NCBI GenBank assembly: GCA_022841795.1
Contig: JALHQU010000043.1
Coordinates: 1-36,653 of the forward strand
Reading direction: 5' to 3'
Length of the DNA stretch: 36,653 nucleotides
DNA from: Fimbriiglobus sp.
GTDB lineage: Bacteria > Planctomycetota > Planctomycetia > Gemmatales > Gemmataceae
Positions 16,193 through 24,293 of this stretch are shown in pieces; within the stretch, counting starts at the first letter, position 1, and each line of letters starts with the position of its first letter. The position numbers were made by a program, and so were the translations under genes. Below the pieces are notes generated by a model that saw only the letters and a list, made by a program, of their open reading frames with translations, was not told where the DNA came from and searched no databases.

Positions 16193-17382
16193 GTACGGCC
16201 TTGCCGCGGGTCGTGTACCTGACCCACCGCGTGCCGTACCCGCCGGACAAGGGCGACCGCATCCGGAACTACCACGTCCTGCGGGAGCTGGCGAAGCACG
16301 CCCGAATCTGGTTGGCGGCGCTGGCCGACGAGCCGGTGACGGACGACCAGCGAACCGCCCTCGGCGCACTGTGCGAGCGGGTGGAGATCGTCCCCGGCGG
16401 GCGGAGTTGGGTGCGGGGCATGCTCAGCCTGGTCGCCGGTCGCAGCATCAGCGAGGGGCTTTTCCGCCAGCCGAAATTGTCCGCGGTGCTCGCCGGGTGG
16501 CGGGCCGAGGCCGAGTTCCACGCTTCCCTGGTGTCGGCGTCTAGCCTCGCCCCGTACCAGCGGGCGGACGGGTGGAGAGACGTGCCGGCGTTCGTCGATC
16601 TGGTGGACGTGGACTCGCAGAAGTGGTTCGACTACGCGGCGGTGGCCGGGGTGCCGCGGCGGTGGCTGTACCGGCTCGAAGGCGACCGCGTGCGGGCGCT
16701 GGAGCGGGAACTATGCGGGTGGGCGAAGGGGGTGTTCGTGGTCAGCCCGGCCGAGGCCGACCTGTTCGACTCGTTCACCGCCCCCGGCACCGCCACCGCC
16801 GCCCTGAACGGGGTGGACCTGGACTACTTCCGCCCGATGCCGGACGTGCCGACCGTCCCGGCGTGCGTGTTCGTCGGGGCGCTCGACTACTTCCCGAACA
16901 TCGACGCGGCGGTGTGGTTCGCCACCGACATCTGGCCGCGGGTGCGGGCGGTTCACCCCACGGCCGAATTCCACGTCGTCGGTCGCCGACCAACCGACGC
17001 GGTGCTACGGTTGGGCACGTTGCCGGGGGTGAAGGTGGTCGGGCAGGTGCCGGACGTGCGACCACATGTGGCCGCCGCGGCCGTGGCCGTGTGCCCGGTG
17101 CGGGTGGCCCGCGGGCTACAAAACAAGGTGCTGGAAGCGATGGCGATGGGGAAGGCGACGGTCGCCGCCCCGCCCGCCGTCGCCGCTCTGGCGGTGCAAC
17201 CCGGCCGCGACCTGTTGGTCGCCCGCACCGCCGACGAGTGGGTGACGGCCGTGTGCGAACCGCTGGCCGACGACCGGCGGCGGGGGGAACTCGGGACCGC
17301 CGCCCGCGGGTATGTTGAACAGCACCACCACTGGGACCGCTGCCTGCGGCCGTTCGTGGAGAAGATGTTCCCGGCCACATGA
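16189..17382 (+). CDS. Glycosyltransferase, PEP-CTERM/EpsH1-associated (TIGR03087-like)
   Basis: A 397-residue GT4-like glycosyltransferase. The N-terminal VVYLTHRVPYPPDKGDRIRN is characteristic of the sugar transferases associated with PEP-CTERM/EpsH1 loci. The C-terminal half contains CVFVGALDYFPNIDAAVWF and LQNKVLEAMAMGKATVA, the nucleotide-sugar-binding part. It probably adds a sugar to the lipid-linked repeat unit on the cytoplasmic face. The start is the GTG at 16189, inside the GTGA overlap with the preceding stop; the frame is open far upstream but that part is a shadow of the sugar transferase gene. Its own TGA overlaps the next ATG (17379-17382). Confidence 0.88.
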   Translation: MSTALPRVVYLTHRVPYPPDKGDRIRNYHVLRELAKHARIWLAALADEPVTDDQRTALGALCERVEIVPGGRSWVRGMLSLVAGRSISEGLFRQPKLSAVLAGWRAEAEFHASLVSASSLAPYQRADGWRDVPAFVDLVDVDSQKWFDYAAVAGVPRRWLYRLEGDRVRALERELCGWAKGVFVVSPAEADLFDSFTAPGTATAALNGVDLDYFRPMPDVPTVPACVFVGALDYFPNIDAAVWFATDIWPRVRAVHPTAEFHVVGRRPTDAVLRLGTLPGVKVVGQVPDVRPHVAAAAVAVCPVRVARGLQNKVLEAMAMGKATVAAPPAVAALAVQPGRDLLVARTADEWVTAVCEPLADDRRRGELGTAARGYVEQHHHWDRCLRPFVEKMFPAT

Positions 17383-18578
17383 CGCTCGACCTGCTACCGC
17401 CGCCCGCCCGCACCGCCACCGAAGTTCCGGTGGTGTTCGACACCCGCGTCGTCACCGGGTCGGGCGGCGGGCCGGACAAGACCATCCTCAACTCGCCGCG
17501 GTTCCTCACCCCCCTCGGGTACTCCATGCTGTGCGGGTACCTGCACCCGCCGGGCGATCCGGGGTTCGCGGACATCGAGCGGAAGGCCGAGCGGTACCGC
17601 GCCCCGCTGCTGTCCGTCCCCGATCGCGGGGCGTGGGACGTGACGGTGGTGTCGAAACTGCTGCGGGCGTGCCGGGACCACCGCGTCGCCGTGTGGCACG
17701 GGCACGACTACAAGACGAACGCCCTCGGAGTGCTGCTCAAGCGGTTCCACCCGATGCGGCTGGTGACGACCGTCCACGGCTGGGTCCACCACACCGCCCG
17801 CACCCCCCTGTACTACAAGATCGACCGCTGGAGCCTGCGGCGGTACGAGCGGGTGATCTGCGTGTCCGACGACCTGGACCGCACCTGCCAGGAACTGGGC
17901 GTGCCGGACGACCGCCGGGTGCTGCTGGCGAACGGCATCGACACGGCCGAGTACACCCGCCGGCGGACGACGGCGGAAGCGAAAGCAGCACTCGGCCTGC
18001 CGGCGACCGGGTTCGTGATCGGCGGGGTCGGCCGGCTGGCCCCGGAGAAGGGGTTCGACCGGCTCATCCGGGCCGTCCACAACCTGACGGCGTGCGGACT
18101 GGACGTGACGCTGGTGATTGTCGGGGAAGGTGACGACCGCCCGCGGCTGGAGGCACTGGCGGCGGAACTCGGCGTCGCGTCCCGCGTCCGACTGGTCGGG
18201 TGGCAGTCGGACGTGCGGGGGTGCTACGAAGCGATGGACGTGTTCGCCCTGAGCAGCCTGCGGGAAGGGCTGCCGAACGTGGTGCTGGAGGCGATGGCGC
18301 TGGAGGTGCCGTGCGTGGCCACCCGCATCGCCGGGGTGCCGCGGCTGATCGAGGACGGGGTGAGCGGCCGGTTGGTCGAGCCGGACGACGTGGCTGGGTT
18401 GACCGCCGCGCTCGGCGACCTGCTCCGGCAACCGGCGACACGCGAGGCGTACACGGCCGCCGCCCGCGAGACGGTGGAATCGCGGTTCAGTTTCGCCGCC
18501 CGCATGGAGAAGCTGGCGCGGGTGTACGACGGGCTGCTCGGCCGGACGCCGGCGACCGCGGCGGGGGGCACCGCATGA
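17379..18578 (+). CDS. Glycosyltransferase family 4
   Basis: A 399-residue GT-B glycosyltransferase. The N-terminal acceptor domain contains VTGSGGGPDKTILNSPRFL. The C-terminal donor domain contains GFVIGGVGRLAPEKGFDRLI and the EX7E signature REGLPNVVLEAMALEVP. The sugar specificity cannot be read from sequence. ATGA overlaps occur at both ends, so it is translated as part of the coupled block running from the priming transferase to the FemAB-like gene. Together with its neighbours it would build the exopolysaccharide repeat unit. Confidence 0.9.
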   Translation: MTLDLLPPPARTATEVPVVFDTRVVTGSGGGPDKTILNSPRFLTPLGYSMLCGYLHPPGDPGFADIERKAERYRAPLLSVPDRGAWDVTVVSKLLRACRDHRVAVWHGHDYKTNALGVLLKRFHPMRLVTTVHGWVHHTARTPLYYKIDRWSLRRYERVICVSDDLDRTCQELGVPDDRRVLLANGIDTAEYTRRRTTAEAKAALGLPATGFVIGGVGRLAPEKGFDRLIRAVHNLTACGLDVTLVIVGEGDDRPRLEALAAELGVASRVRLVGWQSDVRGCYEAMDVFALSSLREGLPNVVLEAMALEVPCVATRIAGVPRLIEDGVSGRLVEPDDVAGLTAALGDLLRQPATREAYTAAARETVESRFSFAARMEKLARVYDGLLGRTPATAAGGTA

Positions 18579-19654
18579 TCCGCCCGTTCTCCGCCGACCA
18601 GGCCCCCACGTTCGACCTGTGGACGCACACCCTGCCGTCGCTCGTCGCCCGGTTGCCGGACGTCGTCCGCTTCCTGGACACCGGCGGGCCGGCCCCGCTC
18701 AGCCAACACCCGAACTGGCTGCGGGTGATGCGGGACGGGTTGGGGTACCGGGTGTACGGCATCGAGGCGCGGGCGAACGGCCTCACCTGCGGGTTCCTGC
18801 CGCTGGCCGAGGTGGACTCGTTCCTGTTCGGCCGGTTCCTGGTCAGCCTGCCGTACCTGAACAGCAACGGGGTAGTGGCCGCCGCCGCGGACGTGCAGGC
18901 GATGCTCATCGACCGGGCGGTGGAGCTGGCCGGCGAGTTGAACGCCCGGCACCTGGAACTGCGGCACGAGCGGCCGATCGAGCACACCGCCCTCACGCAC
19001 ACCCTCGACTCGAAGGTCCACCTGCGGCTGCCCCTGCCCCGCACCCGCGACGAGTTCTGGAAGCGGCTGGATGCGAAGGTGCGGAACCAGGTGCGGAAGG
19101 GGGAGAAGTCGGACCTGCGGGTGGAGTGGGGCGGGGCCGACCTGCTCGCCCCGTTCTACGCCGTGTTCAGCGCGAACATGCGGGACCTCGGCACCCCGGT
19201 GTACGGCCGCGACCTGTTCGCTTCCATCCTCGACACGTTCCCGGCGGACGCCGAGTTGTGCGTGACGTGGGCCGGCGACATCCCGGTCGCCACCGCTCTG
19301 CTGCTGCACGGCCCCGGCGTGACCGAGGTGCCGACGGCGTCGTCGCTGCGGAAGTTCAACCCGACGTGCGCGAACATGCTCCTGTACCGCCACCTGATCG
19401 AGCGGGCGATCGACCGCGGGCAGGCGGTGTTCGACTTCGGCCGGTCCACCGCCGACGGGCCGACGTTCAAGTTCAAGCGGCAGTGGGGGGCGACCCCGCA
19501 CCCGACGGCGTGGCAGTACCACGTGCGGAGCGGGAAGGTGGGGGAGATGCGGCCGGATCACCCACGCTACCAGCGGATGATTCGGGTGTGGCAGAAGTTG
19601 CCGCTGCCGCTCACCCGGCTGATCGGCCCGCCGCTCGTCCGCGGCATCCCCTGA
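18575..19654 (+). CDS. FemAB-like protein of the PEP-CTERM system
   Basis: A 359-residue FemAB/GNAT-fold protein. The segments RNQVRKGEKSDLRVEW, MRDLGTPVYGRDLF and FDFGRSTADGPTFKFKRQWG match the FemAB-related family found in exosortase/PEP-CTERM polysaccharide loci (TIGR03019-like). FemAB enzymes transfer amino acids from aminoacyl-tRNA; in this context the acceptor may be the polysaccharide or a peptide-linked precursor, which is unproven. The start at 18575 overlaps the previous stop (ATGA). It is the last gene of the operon, and an intrinsic terminator follows at 19814-19841. Confidence 0.85.
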   Translation: MIRPFSADQAPTFDLWTHTLPSLVARLPDVVRFLDTGGPAPLSQHPNWLRVMRDGLGYRVYGIEARANGLTCGFLPLAEVDSFLFGRFLVSLPYLNSNGVVAAAADVQAMLIDRAVELAGELNARHLELRHERPIEHTALTHTLDSKVHLRLPLPRTRDEFWKRLDAKVRNQVRKGEKSDLRVEWGGADLLAPFYAVFSANMRDLGTPVYGRDLFASILDTFPADAELCVTWAGDIPVATALLLHGPGVTEVPTASSLRKFNPTCANMLLYRHLIERAIDRGQAVFDFGRSTADGPTFKFKRQWGATPHPTAWQYHVRSGKVGEMRPDHPRYQRMIRVWQKLPLPLTRLIGPPLVRGIP

Positions 19655-19950
19655 GAGTTCACCCGCTGGCCGACTTCCGGCCCCGGCGTGTCGCGGGTGA
19701 GTACGGTTCTTCGCGCACAGTACAGCGATTTTTCCGCCCGCGCCATTTCGCCTGAATTTACCGGCCGGCGGTTTGCCCGTCCAAAAACCGTTCACTACGG
19801 TTCATCCGCCGCTCCCCGCGGTTAACACCCCGCGGGGTTTTCCGGCACCCCCTCGGCCCGCCCCGTCTTGCGGCTCCCCCGCCGCCCAGGCTGTCGCTCG
19901 GTTCCGCTGCCGCCGGTGGCCCTCAGGCCGGCGCGGGAGATTTGCCCACC
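19655..19950. other. Gap between the polysaccharide operon and the sigma-54 activator
   Basis: No gene is seen. The 296 bases hold an AT-richer stretch (about 19725-19800), an intrinsic terminator (19814-19841) and then a GC-rich leader for the activator with GGGAGA at 19935-19940. The promoter of the activator probably lies here, but I cannot point to a convincing box. Confidence 0.5.
19814..19841 (+). terminator. Intrinsic terminator of the polysaccharide operon
   Basis: CCCCGCGG (19814-19821) pairs with CCGCGGGG (19830-19837) around an 8-base loop TTAACACC. TTTT (19838-19841) follows at once. The shape and position, 160 bases after the FemAB-like stop and before the activator, fit a Rho-independent terminator on the plus strand. 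Confidence 0.7.
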
Positions 19951-21390
19951 ATGACGTTCACCCGACGACTGCTGCTGGTCGGCACCGACCCGCGGTTCGC
20001 CCAGGTGATCCAGACGCACGTCCACAAGACGTTCCTGCTCACCGCCCCGCTCATCCGGTTCGAGGACGTGCCGGCCGTCGTCCGCCGGGACACGGACGGG
20101 GTGTTGTTGTTCCTGGCGTCCGACCCGCTGGACGCCGACCGCATCGAGGTGGCCGTCCGCGAGTTGCGGCTGCAACAACTGCCGCCGCGGCTGGCCGTTG
20201 TCAGCACCGACACCTACCCGGCGGCGCGGAAGATCGAGGCGATCACCGCGTTCGTGGACGCGAACATGGTGTGGCCGGGTCACCTGCGGGAGTTGAACAC
20301 CTGGGTGCGGCGGGCGGTCACCCCCGGCCCGGCGTTCCCGGACCCGGCGAACGAGACCATCGCCGACCGCATCCGCGGGCGGTTGCTCACCCTGACGCCG
20401 TCGCTCGCGCCGATGGCCGAGCAGTTGGAAATCGCCGCCACCCACGACGTGACCGTGCTCATCGAGGGCGAGACGGGCACCGGCAAGACGCACCTGGCCA
20501 AGCTGATCCACGACTGCTCGCCGCGGGCGGCGCACCGCTTCCTGGTGGTGTCGTGCGGCGCGCTGTCCGGCAACCTGATCGCCAGCGAGTTCTTCGGGCA
20601 CGTGAAGGGGGCGTTCACCGGGGCGGACGCCACCAAGGTGGGCAAGTGCGCCGCCGCCGGCGAGGGCACCCTGCTGCTGGACGAGATCGACACCCTCGGG
20701 TTGGAACACCAGGCGAACCTGCTGCGGGTGATCGAGACCGGCGAGTACGAGCCGGTGGGCGGGAACGAGACGCAGGTGTGCCAGGCGCGGATCGTGGCCG
20801 CCACCAACTGGAACCTGGCCGACGCGGTCGAGCGGGGCACGTTCCGGTCCGACCTGTACTACCGCCTGCACGTGCTGGCGTTCCGCCTGCCGCCGCTGCG
20901 GGAGCGGCCGCAGGACGTGGCCCCGCTCGTCCGCGGGATGGTGGCCAAGTACGGCACCCGGTACGGCAAGCGGGTTCACGCCGTCCACCCGGAGGCGATG
21001 CGGGCGTTGGAACTGTTCCCGTGGCCGGGCAACCTGCGGCAGTTGGAGAACGTGCTGCAACAGGCGGTGCTCACCTGCCCCGGCGACGAATTGCGGTTGC
21101 AACACCTGCCCGGTCTGGTCCACACTATGCAACCGGACCAGCCGCGGACGGCCGCCGGGGCGGCGGCGCCCGGCACCCTGGAGTACAACCGGGAGACGAC
21201 CGAGCGGGCGGCCATCCTGCGGGCGCTGGAGAAGGTGGCGTTCAGCCGCACCCGCGCCGCCCAATTGCTGGGGGTGAGCCGCGTCACCTTGTATAAAAAG
21301 ATGAAGAAGTACGGGCTGCTGACCAAGCCGAACGGCGGCCCGGTTCGCACAACTGAGTTCGTGTCCCCCCGCGGCGGCCCGACCGCCTGA
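19951..21390 (+). CDS. Sigma-54-dependent activator with degenerate receiver
   Basis: A 479-residue NtrC-type regulator. Residues 1-120 look like a receiver fold (RRLLLVGTDPRFAQVI; DGVLLFLASDP), but the position expected for the phosphorylated Asp is Phe54 and the acidic pair after strand 1 is reduced to GTD. The AAA+ domain is intact: Walker A GETGTGKT, the sigma-54 contact motif GAFTGAD, Walker B GTLLLDEIDTL and the arginine region FRSDLYYRLHV. A C-terminal Fis-type helix-turn-helix (SRTRAAQLLGVSRVTLYKKM) binds DNA. It should activate sigma-54 promoters, perhaps of the adjacent polysaccharide genes, as PrsR does in other EPS loci. The start is the ATG at 19951 after GGGAGA; a TTG at 19942 is too close to that site. 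Confidence 0.88.
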   Translation: MTFTRRLLLVGTDPRFAQVIQTHVHKTFLLTAPLIRFEDVPAVVRRDTDGVLLFLASDPLDADRIEVAVRELRLQQLPPRLAVVSTDTYPAARKIEAITAFVDANMVWPGHLRELNTWVRRAVTPGPAFPDPANETIADRIRGRLLTLTPSLAPMAEQLEIAATHDVTVLIEGETGTGKTHLAKLIHDCSPRAAHRFLVVSCGALSGNLIASEFFGHVKGAFTGADATKVGKCAAAGEGTLLLDEIDTLGLEHQANLLRVIETGEYEPVGGNETQVCQARIVAATNWNLADAVERGTFRSDLYYRLHVLAFRLPPLRERPQDVAPLVRGMVAKYGTRYGKRVHAVHPEAMRALELFPWPGNLRQLENVLQQAVLTCPGDELRLQHLPGLVHTMQPDQPRTAAGAAAPGTLEYNRETTERAAILRALEKVAFSRTRAAQLLGVSRVTLYKKMKKYGLLTKPNGGPVRTTEFVSPRGGPTA

Positions 21391-21472
21391 CCCGCCGCGG
21401 CCCCTCCCCACGACACGACCGACCAATCGCCCAACGCCCAAGCCCCGTCGCTTCGGGTCTGAGGAGGGAGCC

Positions 21473-21928
21473 GTGACCCCAGAACCGGACGTGTATTACA
21501 TTTTCAAGCCGGCGGACGAACTCCGCCCGCCGCCGGATGTCGAGTTCCTGTCCATCCGCGAGTTCCTGGCGGACGAGCCGGCGTGCCACCTGCTCTGGGA
21601 ACTGCTCGACACGCAGTTCCGCACCCGTAGCAAGTTCCTGGCCATCTGGCCGTGCGTATCATTCGTGGCGGTCCACCGGGACACCGACGGCGCGCTCGAC
21701 GGCTGCCTGTTAGTATCGGCGCCGGTGAACTGGCAGATCGACTACGTGGTGGTGCGGCCGGACAGCCGCGGTCAGGGGATCGCGTCCAAACTGGTGAAGG
21801 CGGCCCTGGCCCACGCCACCGCCCACAAGCCGCCGTACGTGATGCTGACGAGCAAGGAGTCGCTCCGCCCGCTGTACGAGGGGTGCGGGTTCCGCGGCAT
21901 CCCCCACCCGGCCGCCGTGTTGGTGTAG
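21473..21928 (+). CDS. GNAT family N-acetyltransferase
   Basis: A 151-residue cytoplasmic protein. The acetyl-CoA binding segment is VVVRPDSRGQGIASKLVKAAL (R/Q-x-x-G-x-G/A loop RGQGIA), followed by the LYEGCGFRGIPHP end typical of GNAT enzymes. The substrate is unknown; a small molecule or protein amine is possible. The GTG at 21473 is preceded by a strong GAGGAGGGAG. It lies 82 bases after the activator gene on the same strand. Two palindromic repeats separate it from glmS. Confidence 0.8.
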   Translation: MTPEPDVYYIFKPADELRPPPDVEFLSIREFLADEPACHLLWELLDTQFRTRSKFLAIWPCVSFVAVHRDTDGALDGCLLVSAPVNWQIDYVVVRPDSRGQGIASKLVKAALAHATAHKPPYVMLTSKESLRPLYEGCGFRGIPHPAAVLV

Positions 21929-21932
21929 CCCT

Positions 21933-21991
21933 GTAGCCGCGACCCAACGGGGAGCGTGTCTTGTGCGCGCTCCCCGTTGGGTCGCGGCTAC
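21933..21991. repeat. Interspersed palindromic repeat, family E
   Basis: Perfect inverted repeat with 24-base arms (21933-21956 and 21968-21991) and an 11-base loop. The arm begins GTAGCCGCGACCCAACGGGG. It starts five bases after the GNAT stop codon. The first ten bases of the arm (GTAGCCGCGA) also occur at 28824-28833, just before the second family A element. Confidence 0.9.
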
Positions 21992-22000
21992 GGTTCAGTC

Positions 22001-22031
22001 CCTTGTTCCCACGCAGAGCATGGGAACGAGG
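22001..22031. repeat. Short palindromic repeat of the GTTCCCACGC type
   Basis: Arms 22001-22014 and 22018-22031 with two mismatches and a 3-base loop. The sequence CCTTGTTCCCACGCAGAGCA then TGGGAACGAGG matches a short hairpin repeat I recognise as widespread in intergenic DNA of planctomycetes, cyanobacteria and proteobacteria. It stands in the leader of glmS, about 50 bases before the start codon. Confidence 0.75.
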
Positions 22032-22081
22032 AAAGAATCAACACTGCTCATCGCCCAGTTGTTCACCCGGAGGAACTTCGC

Positions 22082-23914
22082 ATGTGCGGGATTATTGGGT
22101 TCACCGGCCGGCGGGAAGCGGCCCCGATCCTGATGGACGGGCTGAAGCGGCTGGAGTACCGCGGGTACGACAGCGCCGGCCTCATCACCGGCACCGGCAA
22201 CAGCCTGCACCTGCGGAAGAAGGCCGGGCGGCTGGCCGAACTGGGCAAGGTGCTGGGCGGGCAGCCGGCACCGGGCACGTTCGGCATCAGCCACACCCGC
22301 TGGGCCACGCACGGCGGGGCGACGGACGCCAACGCCCACCCGCACCTGAGCGCCGACGGCTCCATCGCCGTCGTCCACAACGGGGTGATCGAGAACTACC
22401 AGCAGCTCAAGCACCAGCTCCAGGCGGACGGGGTGACGTTCCACAGCGAGACGGACACGGAGGTGATCGTCCACCTGATCGCCCACTACTACCAGGGCGA
22501 CCTGCTGCACGCCGTCCGCCAGACGGTGGAACTGCTCAAGGGCACCTACGGGCTGGCGGTGGTGAGCAAGCACGAGCCGGACGTGCTGGTCGGCGCCCGG
22601 CTGGGCAGCCCGCTGGTCATCGGCATCGGGGACGACGGCACCTACCTGGCGTCCGACGCCACCGCCCTGGCCGGGTACGCGGACAAGGTGGTGTACCTGA
22701 ACGACCGGCAGATCTGCCAGCTCGACCCGGACAACTGGGTGATCCGCAACCAGGACCTGGACACGGTGGACGAGCCGGTGCGGGACATCGCGCACTACCT
22801 GGGCGACTACGACGCCGAGAAGGGCGACTACCCGCACTACATGCTGAAGGAGATCTACGAGCAGCCGGACGCGGTGGCGAACGCCATGCGGGGGCGGCTG
22901 GACCAGGGCGACTGCACCGCCCACTTCGGCGGGCTGAACCTGACCTCGCAGCAGCTCCGCGGCACCGAGCGGATCGTCATGACCGCGTGCGGCACCAGCT
23001 ACCACGCTGGGCTGGTGGGCGAGTACCTGTTCGAGGAGCTGGCCCGCCTGCCGGCAGAGGTGGAGTACGCCAGCGAGTTGCGGTACCGCAACCCGCCGAT
23101 GTCCCGCGACACGGTGGTGCTGGCCATCACCCAGAGCGGGGAGACGGCGGACACGCTGGCGGCGCTGAAGGAGGCGAAGCGGATGGGCCACACGTCGCTG
23201 GCCATCTGCAACACCGTCGGCAGCAGCATCGCGCGGGAGGCGTGCGGCGGGGTGTACCTGCACGCCGGCCCGGAGATCGGGGTGGCCAGCACCAAGGCGT
23301 TCACCAGCCAGTGTACCGTGCTGGCCATGCTCGCCCTGTACTTCGGCCGCACCCGCCACCTGTCCGCCGTGCAGGGGCAGAAGATCATCGACGACCTGCA
23401 CGCCCTGCCGGACGCGGTGCGGGCCGCCCTCCGCTGCCACGACCGGGTGAAGGAGCTGGCGAACCGCTACGGGGACATGCACAACTGCCTGTACCTCGGC
23501 CGCCAGTACCTGTACCCGGCGGCGTTGGAGGGGGCGCTCAAGCTGAAGGAGATCAGCTACGTGCACGCCGAGGGGTACCCGGCGGCGGAGATGAAGCACG
23601 GGCCGATCGCGCTGGTGGACCAGGACACGCCGAGCGTGTTCCTGGTGCCCCGCGGCAACGTGTTCGACAAGGTGATGAGCAACATGCAGGAGATCAAGGC
23701 TCGCGGCGGGCCGGTGATCGCCGTGTGCAGCGAGGGGGACAAGGAGGTGGAGGCCGTCGCCGACGACGTGGTGACGGTGCCGGACGTGCCCGAGTACCTG
23801 CAGCCGATCGTGTGCAGCATCCCGCTGCAACTGTTCGCCTACGAGGTGGCCGTCCTCCGCGGGTGCGACGTGGACAAGCCCCGCAACCTGGCCAAGAGCG
23901 TGACGGTGGAGTGA
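22082..23914 (+). CDS. glmS: Glutamine--fructose-6-phosphate aminotransferase (isomerizing)
   Basis: A full-length 610-residue GlmS. It makes glucosamine-6-phosphate from fructose-6-phosphate and glutamine, the entry to UDP-GlcNAc for peptidoglycan-like, LPS and exopolysaccharide sugars. The N-terminal glutaminase domain begins MCGIIGF with the catalytic Cys2 and includes RLEYRGYDSAG and SHTRWATHGG. Two SIS domains follow (ERIVMTACGTSYHAG; SQSGET-like ITQSGETADTLAAL; VHAEGYPAAEMKHGPIALVD). The C-terminus KPRNLAKSVTVE is canonical. The ATG at 22082 has GGAGGA upstream; the frame is open to 21956 but that part is repeat DNA. I see no glmS ribozyme. Its position beside the polysaccharide locus suggests precursor supply. 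Confidence 0.97.
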   Translation: MCGIIGFTGRREAAPILMDGLKRLEYRGYDSAGLITGTGNSLHLRKKAGRLAELGKVLGGQPAPGTFGISHTRWATHGGATDANAHPHLSADGSIAVVHNGVIENYQQLKHQLQADGVTFHSETDTEVIVHLIAHYYQGDLLHAVRQTVELLKGTYGLAVVSKHEPDVLVGARLGSPLVIGIGDDGTYLASDATALAGYADKVVYLNDRQICQLDPDNWVIRNQDLDTVDEPVRDIAHYLGDYDAEKGDYPHYMLKEIYEQPDAVANAMRGRLDQGDCTAHFGGLNLTSQQLRGTERIVMTACGTSYHAGLVGEYLFEELARLPAEVEYASELRYRNPPMSRDTVVLAITQSGETADTLAALKEAKRMGHTSLAICNTVGSSIAREACGGVYLHAGPEIGVASTKAFTSQCTVLAMLALYFGRTRHLSAVQGQKIIDDLHALPDAVRAALRCHDRVKELANRYGDMHNCLYLGRQYLYPAALEGALKLKEISYVHAEGYPAAEMKHGPIALVDQDTPSVFLVPRGNVFDKVMSNMQEIKARGGPVIAVCSEGDKEVEAVADDVVTVPDVPEYLQPIVCSIPLQLFAYEVAVLRGCDVDKPRNLAKSVTVE

Positions 23915-23934
23915 CCGCCACGGGGCGGGGTTTC

Positions 23935-23999
23935 GCTGGTGTCCCGCCTTCAGGCGGTCGGCGGTCGCGGCGAACACCGGCTGAAGCCGGGACACCAGC
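23935..23999. repeat. Interspersed palindromic repeat, family B copy 2
   Basis: Inverted repeat with 24-base arms (23935-23958 and 23976-23999), two mismatches and a 17-base loop, the same loop length as copy 1 at 8175-8239. The arm GCTGGTGTCCCGCCTTCAGG shares most positions with copy 1. It lies 20 bases after the glmS stop codon. Confidence 0.85.
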
Positions 24000-24086
24000 C
24001 ACACCCGACTCCGGCGGTCACGGCTCACCGGCTCCCCGCGTTACCGGACCGCCCCCACTTTCGCGAGTTCCGCCTCAGTCCTCCGC

Positions 24087-24114
24087 CCGGGGCGGAACCG
24101 GCGTTCCGCCCCGG
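24087..24114. repeat. GC-rich palindrome upstream of the PEP-CTERM gene
   Basis: Perfect 12-bp arms CCGGGGCGGAAC (24087-24098) and GTTCCGCCCCGG (24103-24114) with loop CGGC. It lies about 180 bases before the PEP-CTERM start codon. It has no T-run, so it is probably another dispersed hairpin or a weak terminator for glmS. Confidence 0.6.
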
Positions 24115-24293
24115 TTCGCATTCCCGGCTGGCCAAATTCGGCGTCCGGCGAGAAGACCTGGAAAGCTTATCCGTCCGGGTTGCGTAACCTCCAACGCCGT
24201 TCTACCTGTTGGGCAATTTGGCCCGCCGGCTCCTCCCCGTTCGCCCACCGCCGACGGCCCTCGTCCCACGCCCCACCACGGGGAGACCGGACC

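Larger units (their letters stand above)
23915..24293. other. Repeat-bearing gap between glmS and the PEP-CTERM gene
   Basis: The 379 bases contain a family B palindrome (23935-23999), a second perfect hairpin (24087-24098 with 24103-24114), and an AT-richer stretch (about 24125-24225) that may hold the PEP-CTERM gene promoter. No coding sequence is convincing. Confidence 0.5.

Noticed and set aside
21956-22081. N-terminal extension of GlmS
   Set aside because: The frame runs through palindromic repeat DNA. GlmS must start with Met-Cys, and GGAGGA precedes the ATG at 22082.
21929-22081. glmS ribozyme or riboswitch
   Set aside because: The leader consists of two palindromic repeats and a short ribosome-site region; no ribozyme core is visible, and that class is essentially limited to Firmicutes.
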